Shown here piece after piece: positions 36,303 to 45,757 of a stretch of 64,000 nt of DNA. The DNA is taken from positions 2,294,001 to 2,358,000 of the forward strand of contig NZ_JAUSYO010000001.1 in the NCBI RefSeq assembly GCF_030816935.1. Direction: 5' to 3'. The notes beneath the pieces are model-generated. The model ran no database searches and had not been told where the DNA came from. It was given only the letters and a program-made list of their open reading frames with translations. Made by a program: the position numbers and the translations under genes. The first letter of the stretch is position 1; every line of letters starts with the position of its first letter. Source of the DNA: Arthrobacter sp. B3I9 (lineage in GTDB: Bacteria; Actinomycetota; Actinomycetes; Actinomycetales; Micrococcaceae).

Positions 36303-37670
36303 TCAGAGTGCTTCCAGAATTGCGACGACGCCCTGGCCGCCGGCGGCGCAGATCGAGATCAGGCCACGTGCGGGGCGCCCGTCCTCCCGGCCTTTGGCGT
36401 GCAGCATCTTGGCCAGTGAGGCGACGATCCGCCCGCCGGTGGCGGCGAAGGGATGGCCGGCGGCAAGCGAGGAACCGTTGACGTTGAGCCTGGACCGGTC
36501 GATGCTGCCGAAGGCGCCGTCGAGGCCGAGCCGGGTGCGGCCGAATTCCTCGTCCTCCCAGGCCGCGAGGGTGCTCAGCACTGTTCCGGCGAAGGCCTCG
36601 TGGATCTCGAAGAAGTCGATGTCGTCAAGGGTGAGGCCGTTGCGGGCAAGCAGCCGCGGCACCGCGAAGGCGGGGGCCATCAGGAGTCCGTCCTTGCCGT
36701 GCACAAAGTCCACGGCCGCGGCTTCACCATCGACGACGGCGGCCAGCTTGGGCAGGTCATGGTCGTCGGCCCACTGCTCGGAGGCGAGCAGGACGGTGGA
36801 GGCGCCGTCCGTGAGCGGCGTGGAGTTGCCGGCGGTCATGGTCGCCGCAGCACCCAGGTTCTTGCCAAAGACCGGCTTGAGCGTGGCCAGCTTCTCGATG
36901 CTGGTGTCCGCGCGCAGGTTGGAGTCCCTGCTGAGCCCGCGGTAGGGAGTGATCAGGTCATCGAAAAAGCCGGCGTCGTAGGCGGCCGCGAGGTTCCGGT
37001 GGCTGTTGTAGGCCAGTTCGTCCTGCGCTTCCCGGGTGATTTTCCACTGGGCGGTGGTCAGCGCCTGGTGTTCGCCCATCGACAAGCCGGTGCGCGGCTC
37101 ACCCGTGTTCGGGGCATCGGGGGCGAGATCCTTGGGCCGGAGGCGGCTGAGGATCCGGAGCCGCTGGGGCATGGTTTTGGCCCGGTTCAGGTCGAGCAGG
37201 ACCTCGCGGAGTCCTTCACTGACGGCGATGGGCGCGTCCGAGGCCGAATCGACGCCGCCGGCAATGGCGGAATCGATCTGGCCGAGCTTGATCTTGTTCG
37301 CGAGGCCGAGGACCGTCTCCAGCCCTGTGGCGCAGGCTTGCTGCAGATCGTAGGCGGGGGTTTCAGCGGACAGCGGCGACCCCAGAACGGCTTCGCGGGT
37401 CAGGTTGAAGTCACGGGAGTGCTTGAGGACCGCGCCGGCGGCGACTTCGCCGATCCGTTCGTCCTGCAGGCCGAACCGGGCGATCAGGCCGTCGAGGGCT
37501 GCGGTGAGCATGTCCTGGTTCGAGGACTTGGTGTAGGCGCCGCCGGTCCGGGCGAAGGGAATACGGTTACCGCCGACCACCACTGCTTTGCGCAGCTGCG
37601 GCGCTGCCGCGGATGGGACGGAGGCGGTTGAATCCGTAAGTCCGGTTGCGGATTGTCCTGACACGGACAT
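36303..37670 (-). CDS. Acetyl-CoA C-acyltransferase (thiolase, FadA/FadI-like)
   Basis: This is a 455-residue degradative-type thiolase that cleaves 3-ketoacyl-CoA to shortened acyl-CoA and acetyl-CoA. The catalytic set is present: Cys in YDLQQACATGLETV, His in FFEIHEAFAGT and NVNGSSLAAGHPFAATGGR, and C-terminal Cys in ISICAAGGQGVVAI. It is 10 nt upstream of fabG4 on the same strand. I chose ATG 37670 because AAGGAG lies upstream. The divergent TetR operator (37700-37732) lies just before it, so a beta-oxidation-type regulon under TetR control is likely. Confidence 0.95.
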   Translation of the reverse strand: MSVSGQSATGLTDSTASVPSAAAPQLRKAVVVGGNRIPFARTGGAYTKSSNQDMLTAALDGLIARFGLQDERIGEVAAGAVLKHSRDFNLTREAVLGSPLSAETPAYDLQQACATGLETVLGLANKIKLGQIDSAIAGGVDSASDAPIAVSEGLREVLLDLNRAKTMPQRLRILSRLRPKDLAPDAPNTGEPRTGLSMGEHQALTTAQWKITREAQDELAYNSHRNLAAAYDAGFFDDLITPYRGLSRDSNLRADTSIEKLATLKPVFGKNLGAAATMTAGNSTPLTDGASTVLLASEQWADDHDLPKLAAVVDGEAAAVDFVHGKDGLLMAPAFAVPRLLARNGLTLDDIDFFEIHEAFAGTVLSTLAAWEDEEFGRTRLGLDGAFGSIDRSRLNVNGSSLAAGHPFAATGGRIVASLAKMLHAKGREDGRPARGLISICAAGGQGVVAILEAL

Positions 37671-37699
37671 GGCTGTCTCCTTAGCTGGAAGCGGGTTAC

Positions 37700-37732
37700 C
37701 GATACCAAGCGTACCTGATACGCTGGGTATCG
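37700..37732. promoter_or_regulatory. TetR operator, 14-bp imperfect inverted repeat
   Basis: CGATACCAAGCGTA (37700-37713) and TACGCTGGGTATCG (37719-37732) are inverted repeats with one mismatch around a 5-bp centre. The right arm covers the TetR gene's TACGCT -10 and touches its GTG start, so binding should block the leaderless TetR transcript. The left arm faces the thiolase promoter. Confidence 0.7.
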
Positions 37733-38481
37733 TGAACAACCCCGCCGACCTCCCCGATACCGGTGCTGCCCGGGACGAGTCTTCGTCCGTTGATGGCCGC
37801 GCCTCACGCTGGCAGCAGCACCGTGAGGACCGGCGTCGTGAGCTGATCAAATCCGCCCGCAAGGCGGTCCATGCCCTGGGCAGCGATGCCTCCATGGAGG
37901 AGATCGCCGCGGCTGCGGGAACCTCCAAATCGGTGTTCTACCGCTACTTCGGGGACAAGGCGGGGCTCCAGCAGGCGGTGGGCGAAGTGGTGCTCAGCCA
38001 GATGCAGCGGCGCATCCAGGAAGCCGCGCAAAGTGCCCAGACCCCCCGCCAGGGCCTCTTCGCCATGGTCTCCGCCTACCTGCAGATGGCCGAAACGAGC
38101 CCCCACGTCTACACCTTCGTCACCCGCCCCGCCGCGGGGGACGGGGAAGCGGCCAGCGGCCCGCTTGCCACAGCCGGCGCCCTCGGCCACTTTTTTGCAG
38201 CCATCAGCGACATGATCGCCCGGCCCATGCGCAGCCACCTCGCCCCCTCCGCGGGACGGGAAGCCGTCATCGGGTACTGGCCCAACGCTGCGATCGGGCT
38301 TGTCCGGAACGCCGGCGAACAATGGCTTGCCAGTCCGGCCTCCCCCGGCAAACCGGATCAGGAAACCATGGCCCGGCAGATCACCGACTGGCTCTGCATC
38401 GGCATAGCCCCGGAGCTCCGGAACCTCGAACCGCAGGGATCGGAACCGACCCTGACAGAACAAACGAAGGAAGCGACATGA
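37732..38481 (+). CDS. TetR family transcriptional regulator
   Basis: This 249-residue regulator carries the usual N-terminal helix-turn-helix (RRRELIKSARKAVHALGSDASMEEIAAAAGTSKSVFYRYFGDKAGLQQA, about residues 27-75). A helical ligand-binding C-terminus follows (SAYLQMAETSPHVYTFVTRP to IGIAPELRNL). I chose GTG 37732 because TACGCT lies 7 nt upstream; the longer frame enters the divergent thiolase promoter. It overlaps the downstream acyl-CoA oxidase gene (ATGA). Likely controls the divergent thiolase-fabG4-maoC genes and its own operon, with an acyl-CoA as presumed inducer (inference). Confidence 0.9.
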   Translation: MNNPADLPDTGAARDESSSVDGRASRWQQHREDRRRELIKSARKAVHALGSDASMEEIAAAAGTSKSVFYRYFGDKAGLQQAVGEVVLSQMQRRIQEAAQSAQTPRQGLFAMVSAYLQMAETSPHVYTFVTRPAAGDGEAASGPLATAGALGHFFAAISDMIARPMRSHLAPSAGREAVIGYWPNAAIGLVRNAGEQWLASPASPGKPDQETMARQITDWLCIGIAPELRNLEPQGSEPTLTEQTKEAT

Positions 38482-40622
38482 CCGAACTAGCGGACCGCAC
38501 CACCGGTCCCGTCGACGCCACCGAGCGCCCGTCAAAGGCGGGCACGGCGGACCCCGCCAAGGCATCCGGCGCGTCGGCGCCGGCCGTTCCCTACGCCGTC
38601 GACGTGGCCGCGCTCGGCGAACTGCTGCTCGGAGAATGGGCCGATGCCCGGCGGGCGTCCCGGGACTTGGCTGCCCGGCCCGAGCTGCACAAGACGGAGG
38701 GCCTGACCCACACGGAACACCGCCGGCGCGTGTCCGCGCAGCTGCAGATCCTGGTCGAGAACGGCGCCGTCCACCGCGCATTCCCGCGGTCCGTGGGCGG
38801 CATGGACGAACACGGCTCCAACGTGGCCGGTTTCCAGGAGCTGGTCATCGCCGACCCCTCGCTGCAGATCAAGGCCGGCGTGCAGTGGGGCCTCTTCGGC
38901 TCGGCCGTGAACCACCTGGGCACCGAGGCGCACCACAAAAAGTGGCTGCCCGGCATCATGAGCCTGGAGATTCCGGGCTGCTTCGCCATGACGGAAACCG
39001 GCCACGGCTCCGATGTGGCCAGCATCGCCACTACCGCCACCTATGACCCCGACACCGAAGAATTCGTGGTCCACACGCCGTTCCGGGCAGCGTGGAAAGA
39101 CTACATCGGCAACGCCGCCCTCGACGGGCTCGGCGCAGTCGTCTTCGCCCAGCTCATCACGCGCGGAGTCAACCACGGCGTCCACGCGTTCTACATGGAC
39201 CTCCGGGACCCCGTGACCAAGGAATTCCTGCCCGGCATCGGCGGCGAGGACGACGGCATCAAGGGCGGACTCAACGGCATCGACAACGGCCGGCTCCACT
39301 TCACGCACGTGCGGATACCGCGCACCAACCTGCTCAACCGCTACGGAAACGTCGACGCCGACGGCAGCTACAGCTCCCCCATCGCCAGCCCGGGCCGCCG
39401 GTTCTTCACGATGCTCGGAACCCTGGTCCAGGGCCGCGTGTCGCTCGACGGCGCCGCCGTGACGGCGTCGAAGCTGGCCCTGAAGACGGCCATCCAGTAT
39501 GCCACCGAACGCCGCCAGTTCAACGCCTCCTCCAGCACGGATGAGGAGGTCCTGATGGACTACCAGCGGCACCAGCGCAGGCTGCTCACCCGGCTTGCCA
39601 CCACCTACGCCGCAGGCTTCGCCAGCGAACAGCTGCTGCAGAAGTTCGACGACGTCTTCTCCGGCCGGACCGACAGCGACGAAGACCGCCAGGACCTTGA
39701 GACCCTCGCCGCCGCACTGAAGCCGCTCAGCACCTGGCATGCGTTGGACACCCTGCAGGAATGCCGTGAGGCCTGCGGCGGTGCCGGCTTCCTGATCGAG
39801 AACCGCTTCGCCTCCCTGCGTGCCGACCTGGACGTCTATGCCACCTTCGAGGGCGACAATACGGTCCTGCTGCAGCTTGTGGCCAAGCGCCTGCTGGCGG
39901 ACTACGCCAAGGAGTTCCGCAACGTGAAGTTCGGCGTGCTGGCCCGTTACGTGGTCGGCCAGGCCACCGGCGTCGCCCTGCACCGCAGCGGCCTGCGCGG
40001 CGTGGCCCAGTTCGTGGCGGACTCCGGCTCGGTGCAGAAGGCGGCTCTGGCGATCAAGGACGAGACCGGCCAGCGGACCCTGCTGACCGACCGCGTCCAG
40101 ACCATGGTGGCCGAGGTCGCGGCCGCCCTCAAGGGCGCAAGCAAGCTTCCGCAGCAGCAGGGTGCGGCGCTGTTCAACCGGCACCAGCACGAACTCATCG
40201 AAGCCGCCCAGGCCCACGCCGAACTGCTCCAGTGGGAAGCCTTCACCGAAGCCCTCGGCAAAATCGAGGATCCCGGCACCAAGGCGGTCCTGACCTGGCT
40301 CCGCGACCTCTTCGGGCTGTCCCTGATCGAGAAGAACCTCGCCTGGTACCTGATGAACGGCCGGCTCTCGATGCAGCGCGGCCGGACCGTGGGCGAGTAC
40401 ATCAACCGGCTACTGGTGAAACTCCGCCCGCACGCCCTCGATCTGGTGGACGCCTTCGGCTTCGGCCCGGAGCATCTCCGCGCCGCGATCTCCACGGGCG
40501 CCGAAAAGGCCCGCCAGGACGAGGCGCGGGACCACTTCCGCAAGCAACGCGCCAGCGGCCAGGCGCCCGTGGACGAGAAGCTCCTCCTCGCCCGCACAGC
40601 CGCCGGGCTGAAGCGGCGCTGA
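38478..40622 (+). CDS. Acyl-CoA dehydrogenase/oxidase (ACOX-like), 714 aa
   Basis: This is a large flavoprotein of the acyl-CoA oxidase branch rather than a 390-residue dehydrogenase. AMTETGHGSDVASIATTATYDPDTEEFVVHTPFRAAWKDYIGN and VFAQLITRGVNHGVHAFYMDLRD match acyl-CoA oxidase motifs. TFEGDNTVLLQLVAKRLL carries the catalytic Glu region, and FAD-contacting GRVSLDG precedes it. The length includes a long C-terminal helical domain. It would perform the first oxidation of beta-oxidation. It is translated from an ATGA overlap with TetR and opposite to thiolase-FabG4-HtdX, forming a likely regulon. Confidence 0.9.
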   Translation: MTELADRTTGPVDATERPSKAGTADPAKASGASAPAVPYAVDVAALGELLLGEWADARRASRDLAARPELHKTEGLTHTEHRRRVSAQLQILVENGAVHRAFPRSVGGMDEHGSNVAGFQELVIADPSLQIKAGVQWGLFGSAVNHLGTEAHHKKWLPGIMSLEIPGCFAMTETGHGSDVASIATTATYDPDTEEFVVHTPFRAAWKDYIGNAALDGLGAVVFAQLITRGVNHGVHAFYMDLRDPVTKEFLPGIGGEDDGIKGGLNGIDNGRLHFTHVRIPRTNLLNRYGNVDADGSYSSPIASPGRRFFTMLGTLVQGRVSLDGAAVTASKLALKTAIQYATERRQFNASSSTDEEVLMDYQRHQRRLLTRLATTYAAGFASEQLLQKFDDVFSGRTDSDEDRQDLETLAAALKPLSTWHALDTLQECREACGGAGFLIENRFASLRADLDVYATFEGDNTVLLQLVAKRLLADYAKEFRNVKFGVLARYVVGQATGVALHRSGLRGVAQFVADSGSVQKAALAIKDETGQRTLLTDRVQTMVAEVAAALKGASKLPQQQGAALFNRHQHELIEAAQAHAELLQWEAFTEALGKIEDPGTKAVLTWLRDLFGLSLIEKNLAWYLMNGRLSMQRGRTVGEYINRLLVKLRPHALDLVDAFGFGPEHLRAAISTGAEKARQDEARDHFRKQRASGQAPVDEKLLLARTAAGLKRR

Positions 40623-40691
40623 CCCTCCGCCGGCACCGGAGCCGGATTGTCGAGCCCGGTCTTCCGGCCGGGTTTTCCAGCCGGAGACAGC

Positions 40692-40726
40692 GACGGCGCC
40701 GCCCCCTCAACCGGGGCGGCGCCGTC
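40692..40726. terminator. Hairpin between convergent acyl-CoA oxidase and glgM genes
   Basis: A 14-bp perfect inverted repeat (40692-40705 with 40713-40726) encloses a 7-nt loop. There is no T-run, but it is a plausible bidirectional terminator in an otherwise empty gap. Confidence 0.6.
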
Positions 40727-40776
40727 GTCGTTCGTCTTCGACGTCGTTTCTCTTCGCTGTCGTTGGTCTTCCGTTG

Positions 40777-41982
40777 TCAGGAACCCTTCGGAAGCACCGA
40801 GCGGTACACCTCAAGGGTGGTTTCCGTAATGGACTCCCAGGAGAAGTGCTCCTCTGCCCGGCGCCGGCCGGCCTCGCCCATAGCGCGGGCACGCTCGGGG
40901 TCAGTGACCACCTCGGTCAGGGCCGCGGCGAATTCCGTCACGAACTTTTCCGGATCCAGCGGGGTGCCGGTGCCGTCCGAAACCTGCTCGATCGGCACAA
41001 GCAGGCCGGTCTCGCCATGCGCCACCACTTCGGGGATGCCACCGGTGGCGCTGGCCACAACGGCCGCACCGCACGCCATGGCTTCAAGGTTCACGATGCC
41101 GAGCGGTTCGTAGATCGACGGGCACGCGAAAGCGGTGGCGTGGCTGAGGACCTGGACCAGTTCGTGGCGCGGCAGCATCCGCTCCACCACGACGACGCCG
41201 TCGCGCTGGCTCTGCAGGTCCTCGATCAGCCGCGCCGTCTCGGCCGCGAGCTCAGGGGTGTCCGCGGCGCCGAGGCAAAGGACCACCTGGACGTCGGCCG
41301 GGAGTTTGGCGGCGGCGCGCAGCAGGTACGGCACACCCTTCTGCCGGGTGTTGCGGCCTACAAAGACCACACTGGGCCGGGTGGGATCGATCCCGAGGGC
41401 GCGGATGGCGTCGTCGCCTTCGTCCCGGGTCCAGAGGCTGACGTCGATGCCGTTGTGCACGACGCGCACTTTAGCCGGATCCACGTCCGGGTAGCTGCGC
41501 AGGATGTCCTGGCGCATCCCCTCGGAGACGGCGATGATGGCGGCGGCGGACTCATAGGCGGTCTTTTCCACCCACGAGGACACGGCGTAGCCGCCGCCGA
41601 GCTGCTCGGCTTTCCACGGGCGCAGCGGTTCGAGGCTGTGTGCGCTGAGGACATGCGGGATCCCATGCAGCAGCGCCGCGATGTGTCCGGCCATGTTGGC
41701 ATACCAGGTGTGCGAGTGCACGAGGTCCGCTCCGGCAATATCCGGAACGATGCGCAAGTCCACCCCCAGGGTCTGCACGGCGGCATTCACCCCGGCCAGG
41801 TCCTCGGGCACCGGGTAGGACGTGACGGCCGCTCCGTGGTACTCCGGGTCCCGGGGCGCGCCGAAGGCACGCACCTGCAGATCCACGTGCTGGGCAAGCA
41901 CCCTGCTGAGCTCAGCCACGTGCACTCCGGCGCCGCCATAGATTTCGGGCGGGAATTCTTTGGTCACAATGTCTATTCGCAC
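40777..41982 (-). CDS. glgM: GT4 glycogen/maltose-1-phosphate synthase (GlgM/GlgA-type)
   Basis: This is a GT4-family glycosyltransferase of 401 residues. In mycobacteria this type (older name GlgA) uses ADP-glucose to make maltose-1-phosphate rather than linear glycogen. Visible are RIDIVTKEFPPEIYGGAGVH, HSHTWYANMAG, VFVGRNTRQKGVPYLL and PSIYEPLGIVNLEAMACGAAVVASATGGIPEVV, the EX7E sugar-nucleotide motif. GTG 41982 has TACCTT 7 nt upstream. It is divergent from glgC, which supplies its substrate ADP-glucose. The exact product (glycogen or maltose-1-phosphate) cannot be decided here. Confidence 0.9.
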   Translation of the reverse strand: MRIDIVTKEFPPEIYGGAGVHVAELSRVLAQHVDLQVRAFGAPRDPEYHGAAVTSYPVPEDLAGVNAAVQTLGVDLRIVPDIAGADLVHSHTWYANMAGHIAALLHGIPHVLSAHSLEPLRPWKAEQLGGGYAVSSWVEKTAYESAAAIIAVSEGMRQDILRSYPDVDPAKVRVVHNGIDVSLWTRDEGDDAIRALGIDPTRPSVVFVGRNTRQKGVPYLLRAAAKLPADVQVVLCLGAADTPELAAETARLIEDLQSQRDGVVVVERMLPRHELVQVLSHATAFACPSIYEPLGIVNLEAMACGAAVVASATGGIPEVVAHGETGLLVPIEQVSDGTGTPLDPEKFVTEFAAALTEVVTDPERARAMGEAGRRRAEEHFSWESITETTLEVYRSVLPKGS

Positions 41983-42085
41983 AAAGCCCAAGGTAGTCGT
42001 TACGGTCGAACTGATCTAGTGTAAAGACGTCCGGGCGTGCCGGATATTTATTGGGGAGCAACAAAGGCGTTCAGGAGCGATCATT

Positions 42086-43501
42086 ATGCCGCATACAAAA
42101 AGGGTCCTGGCGATTGTCCTCGCCGGTGGCGAAGGAAACCGGCTCATGCCGCTGACGGCGGACAGGGCCAAGCCTGCCGTCCCGTTTGCGGGCAGCTACC
42201 GGCTCATCGACTTTGCCTTATCGAATCTGGTCAATTCCCACTACCTGCAGATCGTCGTCCTGACGCAATATAAATCCCACAGCCTCGACCGCCACATTTC
42301 CGAGACGTGGCGGATGTCCACCCAGCTGGGCAACTACGTCGCCTCGGTCCCCGCCCAGCAGCGGGTGGGCAAGAGCTGGTTCCTCGGCAGCGCCAACGCC
42401 ATCTACCAGTCCCTCAACCTGATCCACGACGCCAACCCGGACATCGTCGTCGTCGTGGGCGCCGACCACGTCTACCGGATGGACTTTGCGCAGATGGTCG
42501 CCCAGCACGTGCACAGCGGTGCCCGGGCCAGCGTCGCCGCCGTCCGGCAGCCCCTGCACATGGCCGACCAGTTCGGCGTCATCGAGGTGGACCAGAACGA
42601 TCCGCAGAAGATTGCTGCATTCGTCGAAAAGCCGTCCTCCACGCCCGGACTGGCTGCCGACCCCACGCAGTTCCTCGCCTCCATGGGAAACTACGTGTTC
42701 GACGCCGACGCCCTCGTCGAGGCCCTGCACGTCGATGCCGAACGTCTCGACACGAAGCACGACATGGGCGGGGACATCATTCCCTACTTCGTCAACAAGG
42801 GAGAGGCCGGGGTCTACGACTTCACCCTCAACGACATCCCCGGCTCCACCGAACGCGACCGCACCTACTGGCGCGACGTCGGCACCATCGACTCGTTCTA
42901 CGACGCGCACATGGACCTCATCTCCCCCGTGCCGGTGTTCAACCTGTACAACTCGGAATGGCCGATCTACACGCGGCAGACCATTTCCCCGCCCGCGAAG
43001 TTCGTCCGCGGCAGGGGCAACACCGTCGGCACGGCGCTGGACTCAATCGTTGCGAACGGCGTAGTGATCTCCGGCGGCATAGTTGAGGGCTCCGTGCTGT
43101 CCAACGACGTCTACGTCGATACATCCAGCCGGGTGATCGACTCCGTCCTCATGGACAAGGTCAGCATCGGCGAGGGCGCGGTCGTCCGGCGCGCCATCAT
43201 CGACAAGAACGTCCGGGTTCCGGCCGGTGCCGCCATCGGCCTGGATCCTGAACTGGACCGCGCCCGCGGCTTCAAGGTCACGGACTCCGGCATCACCGTG
43301 CTGTCCAAGGGCCAGGAGGTTCCGGAGCCCGGAGACGCGGAGCGCTCCCTCTCGGCCGCCAACCTGCACCTCGTTCCTGACGCGGTGAAGGCGGCCTCGG
43401 AGAACCTTCCGGAATGGCAGGAATCAACCGCGAAGGCCGGACAGGCCCACGCGGCCGCCGTCGGCGTGGAAGTTCCGGCACAGCAGTCGAGCACGTCCTG
43501 A
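42086..43501 (+). CDS. glgC: Glucose-1-phosphate adenylyltransferase GlgC
   Basis: GlgC makes ADP-glucose from ATP and glucose-1-phosphate, the committed step of glycogen synthesis. The 471-residue protein starts with the nucleotide-binding motif [25 protein letters not shown]. It continues with GTADAVYQ-like [23 protein letters not shown], and a left-handed beta-helix C-terminus ([20 protein letters not shown] and [17 protein letters not shown]). A 40-residue non-family tail follows. ATG 42086 has TCAGGAGCG upstream. It is divergent from the GT4 synthase gene and ends just before a strong hairpin. Confidence 0.97.
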   Translation: MPHTKRVLAIVLAGGEGNRLMPLTADRAKPAVPFAGSYRLIDFALSNLVNSHYLQIVVLTQYKSHSLDRHISETWRMSTQLGNYVASVPAQQRVGKSWFLGSANAIYQSLNLIHDANPDIVVVVGADHVYRMDFAQMVAQHVHSGARASVAAVRQPLHMADQFGVIEVDQNDPQKIAAFVEKPSSTPGLAADPTQFLASMGNYVFDADALVEALHVDAERLDTKHDMGGDIIPYFVNKGEAGVYDFTLNDIPGSTERDRTYWRDVGTIDSFYDAHMDLISPVPVFNLYNSEWPIYTRQTISPPAKFVRGRGNTVGTALDSIVANGVVISGGIVEGSVLSNDVYVDTSSRVIDSVLMDKVSIGEGAVVRRAIIDKNVRVPAGAAIGLDPELDRARGFKVTDSGITVLSKGQEVPEPGDAERSLSAANLHLVPDAVKAASENLPEWQESTAKAGQAHAAAVGVEVPAQQSSTS

Positions 43502-43508
43502 CACCTGT

Positions 43509-43534
43509 GGGGAGCCCGGCCGCCCGGGCTCCCC
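43509..43534 (+). terminator. glgC terminator hairpin
   Basis: GGGGAGCCCGG, a 4-nt loop and CCGGGCTCCCC form an 11-bp perfect stem 7 nt after the glgC stop. The downstream -10 element of the next gene begins 9 nt later. Confidence 0.65.
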
Positions 43535-43542
43535 GCAGGCTG

Positions 43543-43548
43543 TAAAAT
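43543..43548 (+). promoter_or_regulatory. TAAAAT -10 element of the zinc-finger SDR gene
   Basis: TAAAAT lies 7 nt upstream of ATG 43556, the spacing of actinobacterial leaderless promoters, and there is no clear ribosome site. Confidence 0.5.
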
Positions 43549-43555
43549 TGGGGCA

Positions 43556-45061
43556 ATGAGCTCCCCCGATTTGTCCTCCGAACCGAACACTGCCGATCCG
43601 GCCCCCGCTGCGCTCCCTGTTGAGCTCACGGCGGAGGAAATCCAGGCGTGCCTGAAGGTCCTGGACAGCATCCACGTCTACGACGAGGAACACCCGGATT
43701 ACGTCTCGGTCCGCCGCGCCACCGGCAAGATGTTCAAGGCCGTGAAGCGGCACCGGCGGGTCACCAAGCGCGACCTCATTGCCGAGGCGGACCGGGCGGT
43801 TCTGGCCCAGACCGCGACGGCGGCTCCAGACCGGATCGATGATGAGACCCGGGGCAACAAACTGGCCCCCTCCGCCACAGGCGAGATCGCCGGCCACCTG
43901 ATCCGGTCCAGGCCGTGCTACATCTGCAAGCGTCACTTCACGCAGGTTGACGCTTTTTACCATCAGCTCTGCCCCGAATGCGCGGCCTTCAGCCACAGCA
44001 AGCGGGACGCACGCACTGATCTGACCGGACGCCAGGCGCTCCTCACCGGCGGCCGGGCGAAGATCGGCATGTACATCGCCCTCCGGCTTCTCCGCGACGG
44101 CGCCCACACCACCATCACCACCCGCTTCCCCAAGGACGCCGCCCGCCGCTTTGCCGCGATGGAGGACAGCGCCGAGTGGCTGCACCGGCTCCGGATCGTC
44201 GGCATCGACCTCCGCGACCCCTCCCAGGTGATCGCCCTGGCGGATTCCTTGGACGCTGCCGGGCCGCTGGACATCATCATCAACAACGCGGCGCAGACTG
44301 TCCGCCGCTCCGGCAATGCCTACAAGCCGCTGGTGGACGCGGAGGACGAGCCGCTGCCCGCTGCCCTTCAGGCCGCCAACGGCGGTCCCGAACTCGTCAC
44401 CTTCGGCCACGCCCACGACAAGCACCCGCTTGCGCTGGCGAGCACCGTCCTCGAACACCCTGTGCTCGCCGGCGATGCCGTCACCTCGCTGGCATTGTCC
44501 ACCGGGTCCGCCTCGCTGGAGCGCATCCAGTCCGGCACCGCGATCGACGCCGGCGGGCTGGTGCCGGACCTCGCCACGATCAACAGCTGGACGCAAGTGG
44601 TGGACGAAGTGGATCCGCTCGAGATGCTCGAAGTGCAGCTGTGCAACGTGACCGCTCCGTTCCTGCTGGTCAGCCGGCTGCGCGGGGCCATGAAGCGGTC
44701 CACCGCGAGGCGGAAGTACATCGTCAATGTCAGTGCGATGGAAGGCCAGTTCTCCCGCGCCTACAAGGGCCCCGGCCACCCGCACACCAACATGGCCAAA
44801 GCCGCGCTGAACATGATGACGCGCACCAGCGCCCAGGAAATGCTCGACGCCGACGGCATCCTGATGACCGCCGTCGACACCGGCTGGATCACCGATGAAC
44901 GCCCGCACTACACCAAGGTCCGGCTTATGGAGGAGGGCTTCCACGCTCCCCTGGACCTCGTGGACGGCGCTGCGCGGGTCTATGACCCCATCGTCATGGG
45001 TGAAGCGGGCGAGGACCAGTACGGCGTCTTCCTGAAGGATTACAAGCCCAGCCCCTGGTGA
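43556..45061 (+). CDS. Large SDR-family protein with N-terminal zinc ribbon
   Basis: This 501-residue protein is unusual. A helical N-terminus contains SIHVYDEEHPDYVSVRRATGKMFKAVKRHRR. A C4 zinc site follows, CYICKRH with QLCPECA (about residues 122-143). The rest is a Rossmann SDR domain with LLTGGRAKIGMYIALRLLRDG and IINNAAQ. In the Tyr/Lys position the sequence reads HTNMAKAA, so Lys is present but the Tyr four residues earlier is Thr. It may not be a normal dehydrogenase. It is expressed as a single gene, probably leaderless. I do not know its substrate. Confidence 0.88.
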   Translation: MSSPDLSSEPNTADPAPAALPVELTAEEIQACLKVLDSIHVYDEEHPDYVSVRRATGKMFKAVKRHRRVTKRDLIAEADRAVLAQTATAAPDRIDDETRGNKLAPSATGEIAGHLIRSRPCYICKRHFTQVDAFYHQLCPECAAFSHSKRDARTDLTGRQALLTGGRAKIGMYIALRLLRDGAHTTITTRFPKDAARRFAAMEDSAEWLHRLRIVGIDLRDPSQVIALADSLDAAGPLDIIINNAAQTVRRSGNAYKPLVDAEDEPLPAALQAANGGPELVTFGHAHDKHPLALASTVLEHPVLAGDAVTSLALSTGSASLERIQSGTAIDAGGLVPDLATINSWTQVVDEVDPLEMLEVQLCNVTAPFLLVSRLRGAMKRSTARRKYIVNVSAMEGQFSRAYKGPGHPHTNMAKAALNMMTRTSAQEMLDADGILMTAVDTGWITDERPHYTKVRLMEEGFHAPLDLVDGAARVYDPIVMGEAGEDQYGVFLKDYKPSPW

Positions 45062-45076
45062 CCGGCCTGTCCCGGG

Positions 45077-45535
45077 CTAGGTTTTCCCGGGAGGGGTTTT
45101 CTCGGGAGAGTGGACCACGAGCACCGGGCAGTGCGCATGGGCCACCAGGGCCGAGCTGACCGAACCGAGCAACAGCCCGCCGAAACCGCCATGCCCGCGG
45201 CGACCCAGGACCAGCATGTCGGCGGACCGGCTGGCCTCGATCAGAATGTGCCGCGGGTGACCTTGAGTCAGCCGGGTTTCCACGACGCCGGCCGGCTCCG
45301 GTCCGAGGGCCCTTTCGACAGCTTCCTGGAGGATCTCCCCGGCCCGGACATCGAAACGGTCGATGCCCATGGCCACATAGCCGTCATAAATCGGCGGGGC
45401 ATCCCAGCATGCCAGGGCGACCACCTTGGCGGCGAGCGGGACGGCAAGAGCATGCGCATACCGGAGCGCTTCGATGGAGGCCTCCGAGCCGTCGACACCA
45501 ACGACGATCACTTCCACGGCCCTCGCGGCGCTCAT
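45077..45535 (-). CDS. Universal stress protein, UspA family
   Basis: This 152-residue single-domain universal stress protein shows VIVVGVDGSEASIEALRYA at the start. The ATP-binding signature LVLGRRGHGGFGGLLLGSVSSALVAHAHCPVLVV has the G-x2-G-x9-G-S form, so ATP-binding rather than ATP-free type is expected. It is divergent from the DosR-like regulator across 222 bp. In mycobacteria many Usp genes belong to the DosR regulon, which fits but does not prove such control. GGAAGGGA lies before ATG 45535. Confidence 0.93.
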   Translation of the reverse strand: MSAARAVEVIVVGVDGSEASIEALRYAHALAVPLAAKVVALACWDAPPIYDGYVAMGIDRFDVRAGEILQEAVERALGPEPAGVVETRLTQGHPRHILIEASRSADMLVLGRRGHGGFGGLLLGSVSSALVAHAHCPVLVVHSPEKTPPGKT

Positions 45536-45757
45536 GGGCTGTCCCTTCCCGGAGCTGTTGGCCCGTTTTCTCCAGTATCACGCCGCCTCCGCCGGTGGCC
45601 TAGGGCCGAAGGTCACCGCACCCGGCCCCGCTGCGGCCCTGTGGGTCCAAGGGCCCTTGTTCCTGGGCCGGTCGTAGAGAAGAATTGCAGAGCACTCTGA
45701 CGGAACATCGCTGACGCAACGCACTGCCGGCACCGGCAGTAGGCGGACGGGAGAATC

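Noticed and set aside
45641..45660. DosR box upstream of the response regulator.
   Set aside because: Only the GGG...CCC core matches; too weak to annotate as a site.
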